DNA from: an uncultured Pelagibacteraceae bacterium
Lineage (GTDB): Bacteria > Pseudomonadota > Alphaproteobacteria > Pelagibacterales > Pelagibacteraceae
Reading direction: 5' to 3'
Assembly: GCA_902563575.1 (NCBI GenBank)
Contig: CACEXV010000005.1
Location: 1 to 55,200 of the forward strand
DNA: 55,200 nt
The number at the start of each line of letters is the position of its first letter. The stretch's first letter is position 1. The notes beneath the pieces were generated by a model that was given only the letters and a program-made list of their open reading frames with translations, did not search any database and had not been told where the DNA came from. Below, in pieces: positions 1 through 10,133 of the stretch. A program made the translations under genes and the position numbers.

Positions 1-1276
1 TAGAATGTCAGGTCCTGATACTTTAAGTATTTGTAAACTCATTTCAAAAGAAAAGAAGATCAAAGAAAATGAGATAAACCTTTGCAAATTTTTTGATCCA
101 AGTAATGGTGCTATTATTGATCCAGAAGCTTTAATATTATGGTTTCCAAAGCCAAATAGTTTTACGGGTGATGATCTAGCTGAATTTCATGTCCATGGAA
201 GTAACGCAATTATAAGCTATTTTCTTAAAGTATTATCTAGTCAAAAAAACTGCAGAATGGCTGAGCCCGGTGAGTTTACAAAAATTGCCTTTCAGAATAA
301 TAAAATTGATTTATTAAAAGCTGAAAGTATTGGCGATTTAATACATTCAGAAACAGAACTTCAAAGAAAACAAGCAGTAAATTTAGTTAATGGCCATGCA
401 TCCAAATATTATGATGAATTAAGATCAAAATTGATAAAGTCACTTTCTTTCATAGAAGCTAAAATTGATTTTGCTGAAGATGATCTTCCTGAAGATGTTT
501 TAAAAGAGGCCCATAAATCAATTAAATCAATACATAGTGATATAAGTAAAATTATTAACGATAACAAAGTAGGTGAAAAAATCAGAAATGGATTTCGAGT
601 ATCAATTATCGGAGAAACAAATGTTGGGAAATCTTCGTTGTTAAATTTATTATCTAAAAGAGATGCAGCTATAGTTTCTGATGAAGCTGGAACAACAAGA
701 GATGTCATTGAAACCTATCTCAACCTAGATGGTTATCCAGTCATTCTTGCAGATACAGCTGGGATCAGAGAGGCAAAGAATGAGGTTGAAAAAAAAGGAA
801 TATCATTAGCGTTAAGCAAATTTAATGAAGCTGATTTAAATATTGTGGTAATTGATAATACAAAAAAAAAAGTTAGTGATAAAATAATGTCTTTAATTAA
901 TGAAGACTCAATAATTTTACTAAACAAATCTGATGTTCAAGATGAAGAAAATCATAGATTTGATGTAGATACCATATTAGCTTCTGTAAAAGATAATAAG
1001 AATATTGATAAATTAATAAATTTAATCAAACAAAAGCTTAGTAAAAAATTTTCATCAACTAACAATGCTTTAATTACAAGAGAGAGACATCGAGTGAAGC
1101 TAAACGAGTGTTTGATAGAGATAGACAAGTTTCTCAAGAAAGATCAACACAAAGACTTAGAACTAGCTGCTGAGGATCTAAGAATGGCCACAAGACATTT
1201 AGGAAGTATAGTTGGAAAAGTGGATGTTGAAGAGATTTTAGGGTCAATTTTCAAGGATTTTTGCATAGGCAAATAA
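1..1276 (+). CDS. mnmE: tRNA modification GTPase MnmE (5'-truncated by window edge)
   Basis: MnmE works with MnmG to install the aminomethyl-type group on U34 of certain tRNAs. The first in-frame ATG (base 5) is not the real start: it reads MSGPDT, which matches the family's internal I-R-x-SGP motif, and the frame is open to base 2 (Arg codon aga), so roughly the first 20 residues lie outside the window. Visible parts are the N-terminal formyl-THF-binding domain (FHVHGS, AEPGEFT), the helical domain, the G domain with P-loop GETNVGKSS near residue 205, DTAG, NKSD, and the C-terminal FCIGK containing the family's catalytic Cys. mnmG follows after 65 bases. Identification is certain; only the 5' end is missing. 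Confidence 0.97.
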   Translation, partial: RMSGPDTLSICKLISKEKKIKENEINLCKFFDPSNGAIIDPEALILWFPKPNSFTGDDLAEFHVHGSNAIISYFLKVLSSQKNCRMAEPGEFTKIAFQNNKIDLLKAESIGDLIHSETELQRKQAVNLVNGHASKYYDELRSKLIKSLSFIEAKIDFAEDDLPEDVLKEAHKSIKSIHSDISKIINDNKVGEKIRNGFRVSIIGETNVGKSSLLNLLSKRDAAIVSDEAGTTRDVIETYLNLDGYPVILADTAGIREAKNEVEKKGISLALSKFNEADLNIVVIDNTKKKVSDKIMSLINEDSIILLNKSDVQDEENHRFDVDTILASVKDNKNIDKLINLIKQKLSKKFSSTNNALITRERHRVKLNECLIEIDKFLKKDQHKDLELAAEDLRMATRHLGSIVGKVDVEEILGSIFKDFCIGK

Positions 1277-1341
1277 TAATAAATTTATTTTGATTAATAA
1301 TTAATTCTTGTAATCTAAATAATCAACGTTACATTCTAATT

Positions 1342-3210
1342 ATGATTAAACAAAACTATGATGTAGTAGTTATAGGAGGTGGACACGCAGGATGTGAGGC
1401 TGCTGCTGCTTCCGCTAGAATGGGCGTCAATACTGCGCTTTTTACCCATAAAATCGAGACCATTGGTGAGATGTCTTGTAATCCTGCTATTGGTGGACTA
1501 GGTAAAGGGCATTTGGTTCGAGAAATCGATGCACTTGATGGTGTAATGGGTACGGTCTCTGATAAATCAGGTATTCAGTTTCGATTATTAAACAGAAGTA
1601 GAGGGCCAGCGGTCAGAGGACCACGAACTCAATCAGACAGAGCCCTTTATAAGGAGCATATGCAAAAAATCTTATTAAATTATAAAAACCTATCTATTAT
1701 AGCTGACCCAGTGGTTAAATTTTTGTTTGATGATAATCAAGTTATAGGTTTCTTGTGCCAAAGCGGTAAGGAGATAATGTGTAAGGAGCTTATCTTGACG
1801 ACTGGAACTTTTTTAAACGGGTTAATACACATTGGTGAAACACAAATACCTGCAGGTAGATACGATGAAAAACCATCTACCGGTTTAAGTGAACAGCTAA
1901 CTAGATTTAAAATTAAACTAGGCAGACTGAAAACTGGAACACCTCCAAGACTTGACGGATCGACAATTAATTATGACGATTTAGAAATGCAACCAGCTGA
2001 TGAGAATCCTTACTTCTTTTCTTTTTTGACAACCAAACTTGAAAATAAACAGATTTCATGCGGCATGACACATACTAATGATGAAGTTCACAAAATTATT
2101 AGCAATAATATTAATAGGAGTGCGATGTACTCTGGCAATATTAAAGGTGTTGGACCAAGATATTGTCCTTCCATTGAAGATAAAATTGTAAAGTTTAAAG
2201 AAAAACAAAAACATCAAATCTTTTTAGAGCCAGAGGGATTAAAGGACAATACTGTTTACCCAAATGGCATTTCAACATCTCTTCCAGAAGAAATACAGAT
2301 TAAAATATTAAGTAAAATCAAGGGTTTAGAGAGTGTTAAAATGAAAAGAGCAGGTTATGCTATAGAGTACGATTATGTTGATCCAAGGGAGTTAAATCCA
2401 ACTTTAGAGACCAAAAAAATTAAATCGTTATTTCTAGCAGGACAAATTAACGGAACAACTGGTTACGAAGAGGCGGCTGCTCAGGGACTAATTGCTGGTA
2501 TCAATGCTGCTTTAAAAATTTTAAAAAAAGAGGAATTTATTTTAGATAGATCTGAGTCTTATATAGGAGTAATGATTGATGATCTAATTACTAAAGGTGT
2601 TTCTGAACCGTATCGAATGTTTACTTCAAGAGCTGAATATAGATTATCGTTAAGAGCAGATAATGCAGATCAAAGGTTAACTCCATCTGGTATTAAAATT
2701 AATTGCGTAGGAATAAATAGATCTAAAATATTTCTGGGAAAACAAAAAAAATTAGTTCAAATATCTGATTACCTTAAATCAAATTTAATCTCCCCCACTG
2801 AAGCAAGTAAGCATGATATAAAAATTGCTCAAGATGGTGTTAAGAGATCTGGGATTGAATTAATGGCACAACGAAATTTAAATATGGCAAAAATAAGGCA
2901 GATCTGGAAGTCATTACCTTATCATGGTTCTGACATAGATGAACAGATTGAAATTGACTCACACTATTCTGGCTATTTGAAAAGACAGTCTCATGATATT
3001 GCTGCTTTTAAAAAAGATGAAAGTCTTTTGATACCAAACAATATCGATTATAATAATTTTAGCGGTCTTTCTAACGAAATTAAGAGTAAGCTGTCTCAAA
3101 TTAAACCACGAACTTTAGGACAAGCTTTGCGAATTGATGGCGTTACTCCAGCAGCTGCTATTATTCTTCTAGGTTATCTAAAAAAACCAAAAAAAAGAGT
3201 TAGAGTTTGA
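1342..3210 (+). CDS. mnmG: tRNA uridine-5-carboxymethylaminomethyl modification enzyme MnmG (GidA)
   Basis: FAD-dependent partner of MnmE in wobble-uridine modification. At 622 residues it is full length. The N-terminus has the dinucleotide-binding motif [12 protein letters not shown], followed by the GidA signature around [20 protein letters not shown] and the second signature [17 protein letters not shown] near residue 370. The C-terminal helical domain that contacts MnmE is present. The stop TGA overlaps the TTG start of rsmG as TTGA, which suggests translational coupling. The gene order mnmE-mnmG-rsmG-parA-parB is the classic origin-proximal cluster of many bacteria, including Alphaproteobacteria. 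Confidence 0.98.
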   Translation: MIKQNYDVVVIGGGHAGCEAAAASARMGVNTALFTHKIETIGEMSCNPAIGGLGKGHLVREIDALDGVMGTVSDKSGIQFRLLNRSRGPAVRGPRTQSDRALYKEHMQKILLNYKNLSIIADPVVKFLFDDNQVIGFLCQSGKEIMCKELILTTGTFLNGLIHIGETQIPAGRYDEKPSTGLSEQLTRFKIKLGRLKTGTPPRLDGSTINYDDLEMQPADENPYFFSFLTTKLENKQISCGMTHTNDEVHKIISNNINRSAMYSGNIKGVGPRYCPSIEDKIVKFKEKQKHQIFLEPEGLKDNTVYPNGISTSLPEEIQIKILSKIKGLESVKMKRAGYAIEYDYVDPRELNPTLETKKIKSLFLAGQINGTTGYEEAAAQGLIAGINAALKILKKEEFILDRSESYIGVMIDDLITKGVSEPYRMFTSRAEYRLSLRADNADQRLTPSGIKINCVGINRSKIFLGKQKKLVQISDYLKSNLISPTEASKHDIKIAQDGVKRSGIELMAQRNLNMAKIRQIWKSLPYHGSDIDEQIEIDSHYSGYLKRQSHDIAAFKKDESLLIPNNIDYNNFSGLSNEIKSKLSQIKPRTLGQALRIDGVTPAAAIILLGYLKKPKKRVRV

Positions 3211-3824
3211 TACCCAGCCCTAAAGCTGTAAATTTACTTAAAAGTGTACTTAAATATAATGATTTTGATCTCCAAAAGATCAATAAATTTATTGAATATT
3301 TACTTTTGATCAATAAAAAGTACAATCTTATAAGCCAAAGTTCACAAAATGATATATGGACAAGGCATATCTTAGACTCTGCCCAATTAGTTAAGTTTAT
3401 TGGGTTTGATGACGACTCTTCACTGTCAGATCTCGGATCTGGTGGTGGTTTTCCTGGTATTATTATCTCTATTTTTAATAAAAATCCTCGATTTCACGTG
3501 AAATTATATGAAAAATCACCAGTAAAGGCGAAATTTTTAGAAGATGTTATTAAACTGGTTGGTTTAAATGCAAAAGTGATTAAAGGTGATATTTTCCGGC
3601 AGTCTATAGACTCTAGATATATTGTGTGTCGTGCATTTAAGAAAATCGACAAATTGATACAAGTTTCACGTGAAATTTGTAAAAAACCACATAAATTTAT
3701 TATTTTAAAAGGAAAGAGTGCACAAGAAGAGTTAGAAAAAGCTATGAAGAATAAAATTTTCAAGTATAGTCTGGAAAAAAGTATTACAAGCAAAGATTCT
3801 AAAATTGTGATTTGGAATAGATAA
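3207..3824 (+). CDS. rsmG: 16S rRNA (guanine-N7) methyltransferase RsmG (GidB)
   Basis: Methylates G527 (E. coli numbering) of 16S rRNA using SAM. The 205-residue protein has the Rossmann SAM-binding motif [12 protein letters not shown] at about residues 71-82 and the upstream [11 protein letters not shown] motif typical of RsmG. The start is TTG inside the overlap TTGA with the mnmG stop; no ATG in frame gives a full-length N-terminus. The coding sequence contains two parS-like palindromes (3491-3504 and 3663-3676), so part of its codon use is constrained by a second function. parA starts 7 bases after its stop. Confidence 0.95.
   Translation: MIPSPKAVNLLKSVLKYNDFDLQKINKFIEYLLLINKKYNLISQSSQNDIWTRHILDSAQLVKFIGFDDDSSLSDLGSGGGFPGIIISIFNKNPRFHVKLYEKSPVKAKFLEDVIKLVGLNAKVIKGDIFRQSIDSRYIVCRAFKKIDKLIQVSREICKKPHKFIILKGKSAQEELEKAMKNKIFKYSLEKSITSKDSKIVIWNR
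3491..3504. promoter_or_regulatory. parS-like ParB binding site 1 (inside rsmG)
   Basis: The 14-base perfect palindrome ATTTCACGTGAAAT carries the invariant 12-base core TTTCACGTGAAA of the bacterial parS consensus (TGTTTCACGTGAAACA). It lies within the rsmG reading frame about 340 bases upstream of parA. The outer two bases on each side differ from the consensus. A 12-base core match next to parAB is unlikely to be chance, particularly with a second copy 172 bases away. Confidence 0.85.
3663..3676. promoter_or_regulatory. parS-like ParB binding site 2 (inside rsmG)
   Basis: GTTTCACGTGAAAT contains the same 12-base parS core. Extended to 16 bases it matches the consensus TGTTTCACGTGAAACA at 13 positions. 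It lies near the 3' part of rsmG, about 155 bases before parA. Spreading of ParB from here would cover the parAB promoter region. Confidence 0.87.
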
Positions 3825-3831
3825 AAAAAAA

Positions 3832-4620
3832 GTGAAACCAAATATAATAGCGGTCATAAATCAAAAGGGCGGCGTAGGAAAAACAACCTCAGTTATCAAC
3901 TTGGCGAGTGCACTGTCCATTTTGGGTCAAAATAATTTAATTATTGATCTAGACCCACAAGGTAACGCCACTACTGGAGTTGGTATATCAAATAATGATC
4001 AAGAGAAAAATATTTACAATCTCTTAATAAAAAAAATTAATCTTGAAAATGTTATTCAAAAAACACGTATCGAAAATTTAGATTTAGTTAGCTCACACGT
4101 TGATCTATCAGGTCTTGAGGTCGAAACGGCCAATGATAATAATCGAGCCTTTATATTAAAAGAAATATTAGAGAATAGCGCTACTAAAAAGTATGATAAT
4201 GTTTTTATAGATTGCCCTCCTTCTCTTAGCCTATTAACAGTTATGGCATTGGTTTCTTCCAAAGAATTATTAGTTCCACTTCAAACTGAATTTTTTGCTT
4301 TAGAAGGAATTACCCAACTTGTTAAAACCATTGATCGTATAAAAAAAAATTTAAATCCAACACTAAGCATTCGCGGAATTGTTCTTACAATGTTTGATAA
4401 GCGAAACAAATTATGCTCACAAGTCGATTTCGAAGCTAGAAATTACTTTAAGGAAAAGGTTTACAATACTGTAATTCCAAGAAATGTCAGATTATCGGAA
4501 GCACCATCTCATGGAGAACCATGCGTAGTATATGATAAAAATTGTTCTGGTAGTAAATCTTATTTTGAACTGGCGAAAGAATTTCAATCTCAAAATAATA
4601 AAATTGGGAGTGCTGCATGA
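3832..4620 (+). CDS. parA: Chromosome partitioning ATPase ParA (Soj)
   Basis: Deviant Walker-A ATPase that moves ParB-parS complexes and so segregates the origin region. The 262-residue protein begins KPNIIAVINQKGGVGKTT, holding the deviant Walker A motif (KGGVGKTT) at residues 11-18, followed by DLDPQGNATTGVG and the Walker B region NVFIDCPPSLSLLT. The start is GTG at 3832, 7 bases after the rsmG stop. Its 3' end overlaps parB by 4 bases (ATGA). Two parS-like sites just upstream support its role in chromosome rather than plasmid partitioning. Confidence 0.97.
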   Translation: MKPNIIAVINQKGGVGKTTSVINLASALSILGQNNLIIDLDPQGNATTGVGISNNDQEKNIYNLLIKKINLENVIQKTRIENLDLVSSHVDLSGLEVETANDNNRAFILKEILENSATKKYDNVFIDCPPSLSLLTVMALVSSKELLVPLQTEFFALEGITQLVKTIDRIKKNLNPTLSIRGIVLTMFDKRNKLCSQVDFEARNYFKEKVYNTVIPRNVRLSEAPSHGEPCVVYDKNCSGSKSYFELAKEFQSQNNKIGSAA

Positions 4621-5459
4621 ATAAATCTAAAAAAGGCTTAGGTAGAGGTCTTTCAGCGCTATTTGGTGATCAAAATAACAACGAAAAAACCTCGAAAAAT
4701 CAGGCTATTTTAAGGGTGCCATTAGATAATATAAAAAGAAATGAATTTCAGCCAAGGATAAATTTTGATGAAACTAAACTTAATGAGCTTGCTTCTTCAA
4801 TTAAACAAAATGGAATTATACAACCTATTGCAGTCAGGCAAATAAAAGGTTCGTCGGAGCCTTATCAAATTGTTGCTGGTGAGAGAAGGTGGCTTGCAGC
4901 CCAAAAAGCAGGCCTTCATGAGATTCCTGTTACCATATTAGAGCTCAACGACAATGAAGTTTTAGAGGTAGCTATTGTTGAAAATATTCAAAGAGAGGAC
5001 TTAAATATAGTAGAGGAGGCTAAAGGGTACAAACGTCTTAATGAGGAATTTGGTTATGATCACGACAAGATTGCTAATATGATGTCAAAGAGTAGAAGTC
5101 ACGTTAGCAATACTTTACGTCTTTTAAATTTGCCCAAAGATATTATTTCTATGCTGCAAGACGGTGAACTAACAGCTGGCCAAGCCAGACCTTTAGTTGG
5201 TCTTCCTAACGCATCACAAATTGCCGAAGAAATAGTTAGCAAAAAAATGTCAGCTCGATCAATTGAGTCTATAAAAAAAAAGCAGTCCAAATCTTTTACT
5301 ATAGATCCAAATATTTTTGACGTTCAAAGGGAGATAGAAAGGTCTTTAGGGTTAAAGGTTAATATAGTTAATAAAAAAAATAATTCTGGTAAAATAAGCA
5401 TAGAATATAAAAACTTAGAGCAATTTGAGTCAGTTTCTGAAAAGCTCAAGCGACGCTAG
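4617..5459 (+). CDS. parB: Chromosome partitioning protein ParB (Spo0J)
   Basis: CTP-dependent DNA clamp that loads at parS and spreads. In the 280-residue protein one sees GLGRGLSALFG at the N-terminus, the CTP-binding N domain with IKQNGIIQPIAVR, GERRWLAAQ and ENIQREDLN, and then the helix-turn-helix MMSKSRSHVSNTLRLLNLP at about residues 156-174 that reads parS. A short C-terminal dimerisation domain follows. The start overlaps the parA stop by 4 bases. The 3' end overlaps the convergent holA gene by 14 bases, with no terminator between them. Confidence 0.97.
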   Translation: MNKSKKGLGRGLSALFGDQNNNEKTSKNQAILRVPLDNIKRNEFQPRINFDETKLNELASSIKQNGIIQPIAVRQIKGSSEPYQIVAGERRWLAAQKAGLHEIPVTILELNDNEVLEVAIVENIQREDLNIVEEAKGYKRLNEEFGYDHDKIANMMSKSRSHVSNTLRLLNLPKDIISMLQDGELTAGQARPLVGLPNASQIAEEIVSKKMSARSIESIKKKQSKSFTIDPNIFDVQREIERSLGLKVNIVNKKNNSGKISIEYKNLEQFESVSEKLKRR

Positions 5460-6444
5460 AAACTTTATTGCAAATATCTATTAAAAGTTTCTTTGTTATT
5501 TCGCTACCTCGTATATCGGTAGAAGTTTTAATTAAAATTTCGGCATTAGTTAACTCATCAATTGTTGTTTTAATTTTACTTATTTTCCACTTATTAGCTT
5601 GACCTAAAATTATTGGCTTATCTTTCCAAAATACCCTAGGATTAAGGCTTTCTATAGATTGAGTAAGATTTTTCTTAGTTATATTGATTTCATGTATTTC
5701 TGCCAACCTCACGAATTGATTTAGAAGACCCCTAATATAGATCATGTTATCTTGTTCACTAATTTGTGTTTTAGAGATCAACTCATTAAATAGTTTTTTA
5801 TCTCCTAGAATAGCTGCATCCCTTAATTTCTGAGAATTATCATTTTCATCCAAATTAAGTAGTTGTCTCAATTCTAAAATGTTAATTTGTTTTTCTATGA
5901 AGTATACTATTATCTTATTTAATTCATTTTTGATTTTATCTCTGCTCTTATTAGAATTATCTATGATAAAATTAATTATTTCTTGATTAAGACCTTTTAT
6001 ATTTTTCAGATGATTTTTTATATAATTGCGTAATGTTATTTCATTATCTTCGTAGCAAGGAATTACTCCTAATGATTTTTCTTTTTCAAAAAGATTTCTT
6101 AATTTTGACTTTTTTTCAAGTGCTCCTGAAAATAAACAAATTTTACAATTATCCTGCTTAACATTTTTTTCTATAAGGTTAAAAAATTTATCAGTTATAT
6201 TATCAATTAATATTATTTTTTTGTTATTAAATAGCGAGAGGTTCATAATCTCGTTATCTAACAAAAAGTTATTTTTTAATATGTCATCTTGATTTAATTT
6301 TATTATTTCTCTGTTTATATTATTTTCAATTATATTTCTTTTAAGGTCATCTTTTAATCCTGTATTTTCTCCATACAGTAAAATAATATTCTTATCCTTA
6401 AGTAAAGATAAATCATTTTCAACTAAGTAGCTTTTAAATATCAT
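5446..6444 (-). CDS. holA: DNA polymerase III delta subunit (HolA)
   Basis: Clamp-loader subunit that opens the beta clamp. The 332-residue, Lys/Asn/Ile-rich protein has the HolA layout: an N-terminal domain with IILLYGENTGLKDDLKR near residues 20-36, a middle domain containing IPCYEDNE, and a helical C-terminus. Sequence motifs are weak, so the call also relies on position: leuS-lptE-holA is a conserved order in Proteobacteria. It overlaps lptE by 11 bases and convergent parB by 14 bases. Confidence 0.85.
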   Translation of the reverse strand: MIFKSYLVENDLSLLKDKNIILLYGENTGLKDDLKRNIIENNINREIIKLNQDDILKNNFLLDNEIMNLSLFNNKKIILIDNITDKFFNLIEKNVKQDNCKICLFSGALEKKSKLRNLFEKEKSLGVIPCYEDNEITLRNYIKNHLKNIKGLNQEIINFIIDNSNKSRDKIKNELNKIIVYFIEKQINILELRQLLNLDENDNSQKLRDAAILGDKKLFNELISKTQISEQDNMIYIRGLLNQFVRLAEIHEINITKKNLTQSIESLNPRVFWKDKPIILGQANKWKISKIKTTIDELTNAEILIKTSTDIRGSEITKKLLIDICNKVSSVA

Positions 6445-6901
6445 TATTAAATTTAAATTTAAGATAGCTTATAAGTTCATCAGCAATATTCTTAGCAAGT
6501 TCGCTCTCAAGATTTTTTTGAGCTCTAATTGTATCAGAGTAATCAGATGATACATCATAAAAATCTATTGTCTCAAATTTCCTTTCAATTATTTCAGACG
6601 AAGTCTTTATTGAGATATTGGCTATAAGTTTAATATCGTATTTAGTAATTTTGTTACTTGAATCTTTCTCTCTGGTTGTTTTGTATTTTTCAAGATTAAT
6701 ATTTAAAAACAGTGTGTTTTTTGAACCTGTGCTTGACGAAAGCTTAAGTTTATTTTGTATTACTAAACCAAGTTGCTTGTTTCCACTAAGTTTTATATCG
6801 CCTATTGAATAAAACTTTAAATTTGGGTCATTAATCTTTTTAAAACCACAGCCACTAACAAACGCAAATATAAAAACTATTGTTAGTACTTTTTTCATCA
6901 T
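6434..6901 (-). CDS. lptE: LPS-assembly lipoprotein LptE
   Basis: Outer-membrane lipoprotein that plugs the LptD barrel during lipopolysaccharide export. The 155-residue protein starts with a lipoprotein signal peptide ([20 protein letters not shown]); the lipobox VSGC puts the lipidated Cys at residue 18. The body has GNKQLGLVIQNKL and alternating beta-strand segments as in LptE. Its start codon shares one base with the leuS stop (TAATG) and it overlaps holA by 11 bases. The family is divergent, so the call rests on the signal peptide, the length and the leuS-lptE-holA order. Confidence 0.85.
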   Translation of the reverse strand: MMKKVLTIVFIFAFVSGCGFKKINDPNLKFYSIGDIKLSGNKQLGLVIQNKLKLSSSTGSKNTLFLNINLEKYKTTREKDSSNKITKYDIKLIANISIKTSSEIIERKFETIDFYDVSSDYSDTIRAQKNLESELAKNIADELISYLKFKFNNDI

Positions 6902-9420
6902 TAGTTTGTGAGTATATTTATTATCTTATCTTTAATAAAAATACTTTTTTTTATTTTCTTATCATTTAAATATTTTTTTAATTTATCATCCAATTTTACA
7001 AGCTCAATTAATCGATCTTCTTTAATACCCTTTTCAAGTTCTTTAATCGATCTTGTTTTACCGTCTATTTGAACAACTAATTTAATTTTTTGATTTTCCA
7101 GTATTTTAACGTCTAATTTAGGCCATTCTTCTCTTTTCTGACATTTCAAAACATCTAAGCATTCATTAGCAAGAAATGGGACGATAGGTATTAACATTTT
7201 TATGAAAATTGAAAATTTTTCTTTTAAAAGTGAATTTGAAATATTTTTTTCGAAACTGTTATAAAAAAACCTGTGTGCTTCATAACTGTTAGCTATAACT
7301 ACATTTAACTGAAAATTTTCAATATGATTTGTTATCTGTTTAATGAAAACTTCAAAATTTATAATGAATTGATTTTCATCCTTTGAATTAGTTTTCCTTT
7401 CCTTTCTTTCACAAATTCTTTGGTTTAAATCCCACAATTTTTGTAAAAATTTGTAGGATGCATTAATTCCTTGATCAGACCATTGAATGTCTTTATCCGG
7501 TGGACTATCAGATAATACAAACCATCTGACAGCATCCGCACCATATCTCTTAATCATTTTTTCTGGATCGACAGTATTTTTCTTTGATTTTGACATTGAT
7601 TCAGAGGGTCCGATAATTACTTTCTCGCCCGTTTTTTTTGACACAACATTTGATGACGGGTCTTGTTCAACGTCCTCTGGGCTAAGCCATCTGCCGTTTG
7701 TGTCTTTATAAGTTTCATGACAGACCATACCCTGAGTGAACAGACCTTTGAAAGGCTCTTTGCACTTGATGTCACTATTTACTAGATTTATAGACTTCAT
7801 AAAAAATCTTGAGTAAAGAAGGTGGAGTATAGCATGCTCAACTCCTCCTATGTATTGATCAACTGGCATCCAATGATTAATTTTTTCTTTGTCAAATGGA
7901 CCTTGGTTAAAATTAGGTGAGCAAAATCTCAAAAAATACCAAGAGGAGTCAACAAAAGTATCCAATGTATCTGTTTCTCGAATTGCTGGTTTTCCCGTTG
8001 ATTTTTGGGTAGTTTTTTTCCATGACGGGTGATTGTCGAGAGGATTTCCCGATTTTGACAAGTCTACGTCGTCGGGCAGTTTTATTGGGAGCTCACTCTT
8101 TTCGACAGGTACAATTTCACCGTTTTCTAAATGTATCATTGGTATCGGACAACCCCAATATCTTTGTCTAGATATTCCCCAATCTTTTAATCTAAAAGAA
8201 ATTTTTCTATTTCCTATTTTTAACTTTTCTATTTCTGAAATAATTTTATTTTTTGCTTCATTTGTTTTTAAACCATCAAGAAATTCAGAATTGATAGCAA
8301 TACCCTCTTCAGTAAATGCTTCATCTACAATTTTGAAATCTTTAGATTTTGGGGATACTACTGTAATAATCTCAATCTTATATTTTCTGGCAAACTCTAA
8401 ATCTCTCGTATCATGTGCGGGACAACCAAATATAGCTCCCGTTCCGTAGTCCATTAAGATAAAATTTGAAACATAAACCGGAATTTTTTTGTGTTTTATA
8501 AATGGATGATTAGCTAGGATGGAGGTTTTATAGCCAAGTTTTTCTGCGTTTGCGATAGACTCCTCTGTTGTTCCAATTTTTGAACATTCATCTTTAAATT
8601 TTAAAAAATCTTTGTCGCCTTTTAAATTTTCACAAATCGGATGGTCTGGAGATATTGCAAGAAAGGTTGCACCAAATATTGTATCTGGCCTAGTTGTAAA
8701 AATTTTTATTTTTTTATCAATATTTGTTTTAAAATCAATTTCACACCCTACTGATTTTCCTATCCAATTTTTTTGCATCAATTTCACCTTGTCAGGCCAA
8801 TTATTAAGACCCTCTAAACCCTTAAGAAGTTCCTCTGAAAAAATTGAAATATTGAAAAACCACTGAAACAATTTTTTTCTTTGCACCGTGGCGCCTGATC
8901 GCCAACCTTTACCATTTACAACTTGCTCATTTGCTAATACAGAATTTTCAATAGGATCCCAATTAACATATTTTTCTTTACGAGTTACTAGTCCTTTTTT
9001 ATAAAAATCAATAAATAGTTCTTGCTGATGCTTATAATAATCCTCATCACAAGTAGATATTTCTAAAGCCCAATCTATTGATAGTCCCATCATTTGTAAT
9101 TGTCGTTTCATTTCAGCAATATTGGAGTTAGTCCAATCTTTTGGGTGAAGTTTGTTCTCTTTGGCCGCGTTTTCTGCTGGTAGTCCAAATGAGTCCCAAC
9201 CCATTGGATGTAAAACTGAAAATCCATTCATATATTTATATCGCGCTATAACGTCACCTATGGTGTAGTTTCTAACATGACCCATGTGTATTTTTCCTGA
9301 TGGATATGGAAACATTTCTAAACAATAAAATTTTTTGGCGGGCTTTGGTCTGTATAATTTTTGATTTTTAAAAATCTGACTCCATTTTTTTTCAACAGAT
9401 AAAAAATTGAATCTTTCCAT
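6901..9420 (-). CDS. leuS: Leucyl-tRNA synthetase
   Basis: Class I aminoacyl-tRNA synthetase that charges tRNA-Leu. At 839 residues it is full length. The HIGH-type motif appears in [20 protein letters not shown] at about residues 37-56. The editing (CP1) domain contains [12 protein letters not shown] and [13 protein letters not shown], the latter with the Asp used in post-transfer editing. The KMSKS loop reads SMSKSKKN. It starts 7 bases downstream of the DUF3576 lipoprotein gene, an order common in Alphaproteobacteria, and leads the lptE-holA operon. Confidence 0.98.
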   Translation of the reverse strand: MERFNFLSVEKKWSQIFKNQKLYRPKPAKKFYCLEMFPYPSGKIHMGHVRNYTIGDVIARYKYMNGFSVLHPMGWDSFGLPAENAAKENKLHPKDWTNSNIAEMKRQLQMMGLSIDWALEISTCDEDYYKHQQELFIDFYKKGLVTRKEKYVNWDPIENSVLANEQVVNGKGWRSGATVQRKKLFQWFFNISIFSEELLKGLEGLNNWPDKVKLMQKNWIGKSVGCEIDFKTNIDKKIKIFTTRPDTIFGATFLAISPDHPICENLKGDKDFLKFKDECSKIGTTEESIANAEKLGYKTSILANHPFIKHKKIPVYVSNFILMDYGTGAIFGCPAHDTRDLEFARKYKIEIITVVSPKSKDFKIVDEAFTEEGIAINSEFLDGLKTNEAKNKIISEIEKLKIGNRKISFRLKDWGISRQRYWGCPIPMIHLENGEIVPVEKSELPIKLPDDVDLSKSGNPLDNHPSWKKTTQKSTGKPAIRETDTLDTFVDSSWYFLRFCSPNFNQGPFDKEKINHWMPVDQYIGGVEHAILHLLYSRFFMKSINLVNSDIKCKEPFKGLFTQGMVCHETYKDTNGRWLSPEDVEQDPSSNVVSKKTGEKVIIGPSESMSKSKKNTVDPEKMIKRYGADAVRWFVLSDSPPDKDIQWSDQGINASYKFLQKLWDLNQRICERKERKTNSKDENQFIINFEVFIKQITNHIENFQLNVVIANSYEAHRFFYNSFEKNISNSLLKEKFSIFIKMLIPIVPFLANECLDVLKCQKREEWPKLDVKILENQKIKLVVQIDGKTRSIKELEKGIKEDRLIELVKLDDKLKKYLNDKKIKKSIFIKDKIINILTN

Positions 9421-9427
9421 TTAATTA

Positions 9428-9946
9428 CTAATTTTTTTTAGTTTTTGTCTCTTTTTCAAATTTAGCAGCCAATTTAAGAATCGAAGTTACTAGCTCTTCT
9501 TCAATTTTGGAGTCTATTTTGTTTGTCGCACAATTTTGATTATTGTCACAAGTTTTTTTATGCACTACTACTTTTATACTATTCGTTCTTACTTCATTAG
9601 ATAAAAATCTTACAGTTACTTTGATCGCATCATTGCCCGCATTATCATTATACCAGTCTGTAATAATAACTCCCCCAGAGTAATCTACTGTTGTTAATGG
9701 AATAAAATCTAAAACCTCAAGTGATGCTCTCCACATAGGATTGGATGAACTAAATTGATAAGTAGTTTTTCTATTACCCAAATTTCCTAAGGATACCCCT
9801 CTTCCTTCTTCAACATTTTTTCTCGCTCTCTCTCTTGCATCAGTTGGAACGTTTCGTGTATCAACCCACTTAGGTTTTAATGCTTTGCAAGAGTTAAGAG
9901 CCAAAATGGCTATAATAGTTAGTGCTAATAATTTATAAAATTTCAT
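9428..9946 (-). CDS. DUF3576-family lipoprotein
   Basis: A 172-residue predicted lipoprotein of unknown molecular function. The signal peptide ends in the lipobox LNSC (Cys at residue 20). The body contains NPMWRASLEVLDFIPLTTVDYSGGVIITDWY, typical of the DUF3576 family, which in Alphaproteobacteria sits just upstream of leuS. A Cys pair (TCDNNQNC) occurs near residues 133-138. It is the first gene of the leuS-lptE-holA operon, so its upstream region (9947-10162) should hold the operon promoter. An outer-membrane or periplasmic role is inferred from the lipobox only. Confidence 0.85.
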   Translation of the reverse strand: MKFYKLLALTIIAILALNSCKALKPKWVDTRNVPTDARERARKNVEEGRGVSLGNLGNRKTTYQFSSSNPMWRASLEVLDFIPLTTVDYSGGVIITDWYNDNAGNDAIKVTVRFLSNEVRTNSIKVVVHKKTCDNNQNCATNKIDSKIEEELVTSILKLAAKFEKETKTKKN

Positions 9947-9960
9947 TAGATTTTTTAAGT

Positions 9961-9972
9961 TAAGTTAACTTA
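9961..9972. promoter_or_regulatory. Perfect 12-base palindrome upstream of the leuS operon
   Basis: TAAGTTAACTTA is its own reverse complement and lies 15 bases upstream of the DUF3576 gene start, where an operator could sit. A further half copy (TTAAGT) precedes it. In AT-rich DNA such palindromes arise by chance, so this is only a candidate. Confidence 0.3.
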
Positions 9973-10016
9973 TAAACAAAAAATAGCATAATTTGAGAAG
10001 AATTGTTAAATTATCA

Positions 10017-10035
10017 GCTAAAAACACTGTTTTTT
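10017..10035. repeat. Porin-upstream repeat, copy 1
   Basis: GCTAAAAACACTGTTTTT contains an almost perfect inverted repeat (AAAAACA-C-TGTTTTT). A related copy lies 97 bases downstream at 10114. The pair may be binding sites for a regulator of the porin gene; the regulator is unknown. Confidence 0.4.
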
Positions 10036-10113
10036 GGTATGTTGCATATTTACCACAATAGCTCATAAAAAACCACGTTTCTGGGAAAAATTGGTACTAA
10101 AGTCCCTGTTTAG

Positions 10114-10133
10114 GCTAAAAATACGCTGTTTTT
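10114..10133. repeat. Porin-upstream repeat, copy 2
   Basis: GCTAAAAATACGCTGTTTTT shares the left arm GCTAAAAA and the right arm TGTTTTT with copy 1, with a centre two bases longer. It sits about 30 bases before the porin start codon, where it would overlap a core promoter or the start of the transcript. Confidence 0.4.

Noticed and set aside
409-708. Reverse-strand frames over mnmE, leuS, dnaJ, dnaK, infB, pnp and katG
   Set aside because: They are shadows in other frames of well-recognised genes, with no family match, no ribosome-binding site and low-complexity composition.
5-1276. ATG at base 5 as the start of mnmE
   Set aside because: The peptide begins at the family's internal SGPD motif and the frame is open upstream, so this is an internal Met and the gene is cut by the window edge.
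1277-1341. AT palindromes (AATAAATTTATT, ATTAATAATTAAT) between mnmE and mnmG
   Set aside because: Such short palindromes are expected by chance in this composition and show no relation to a known operator.
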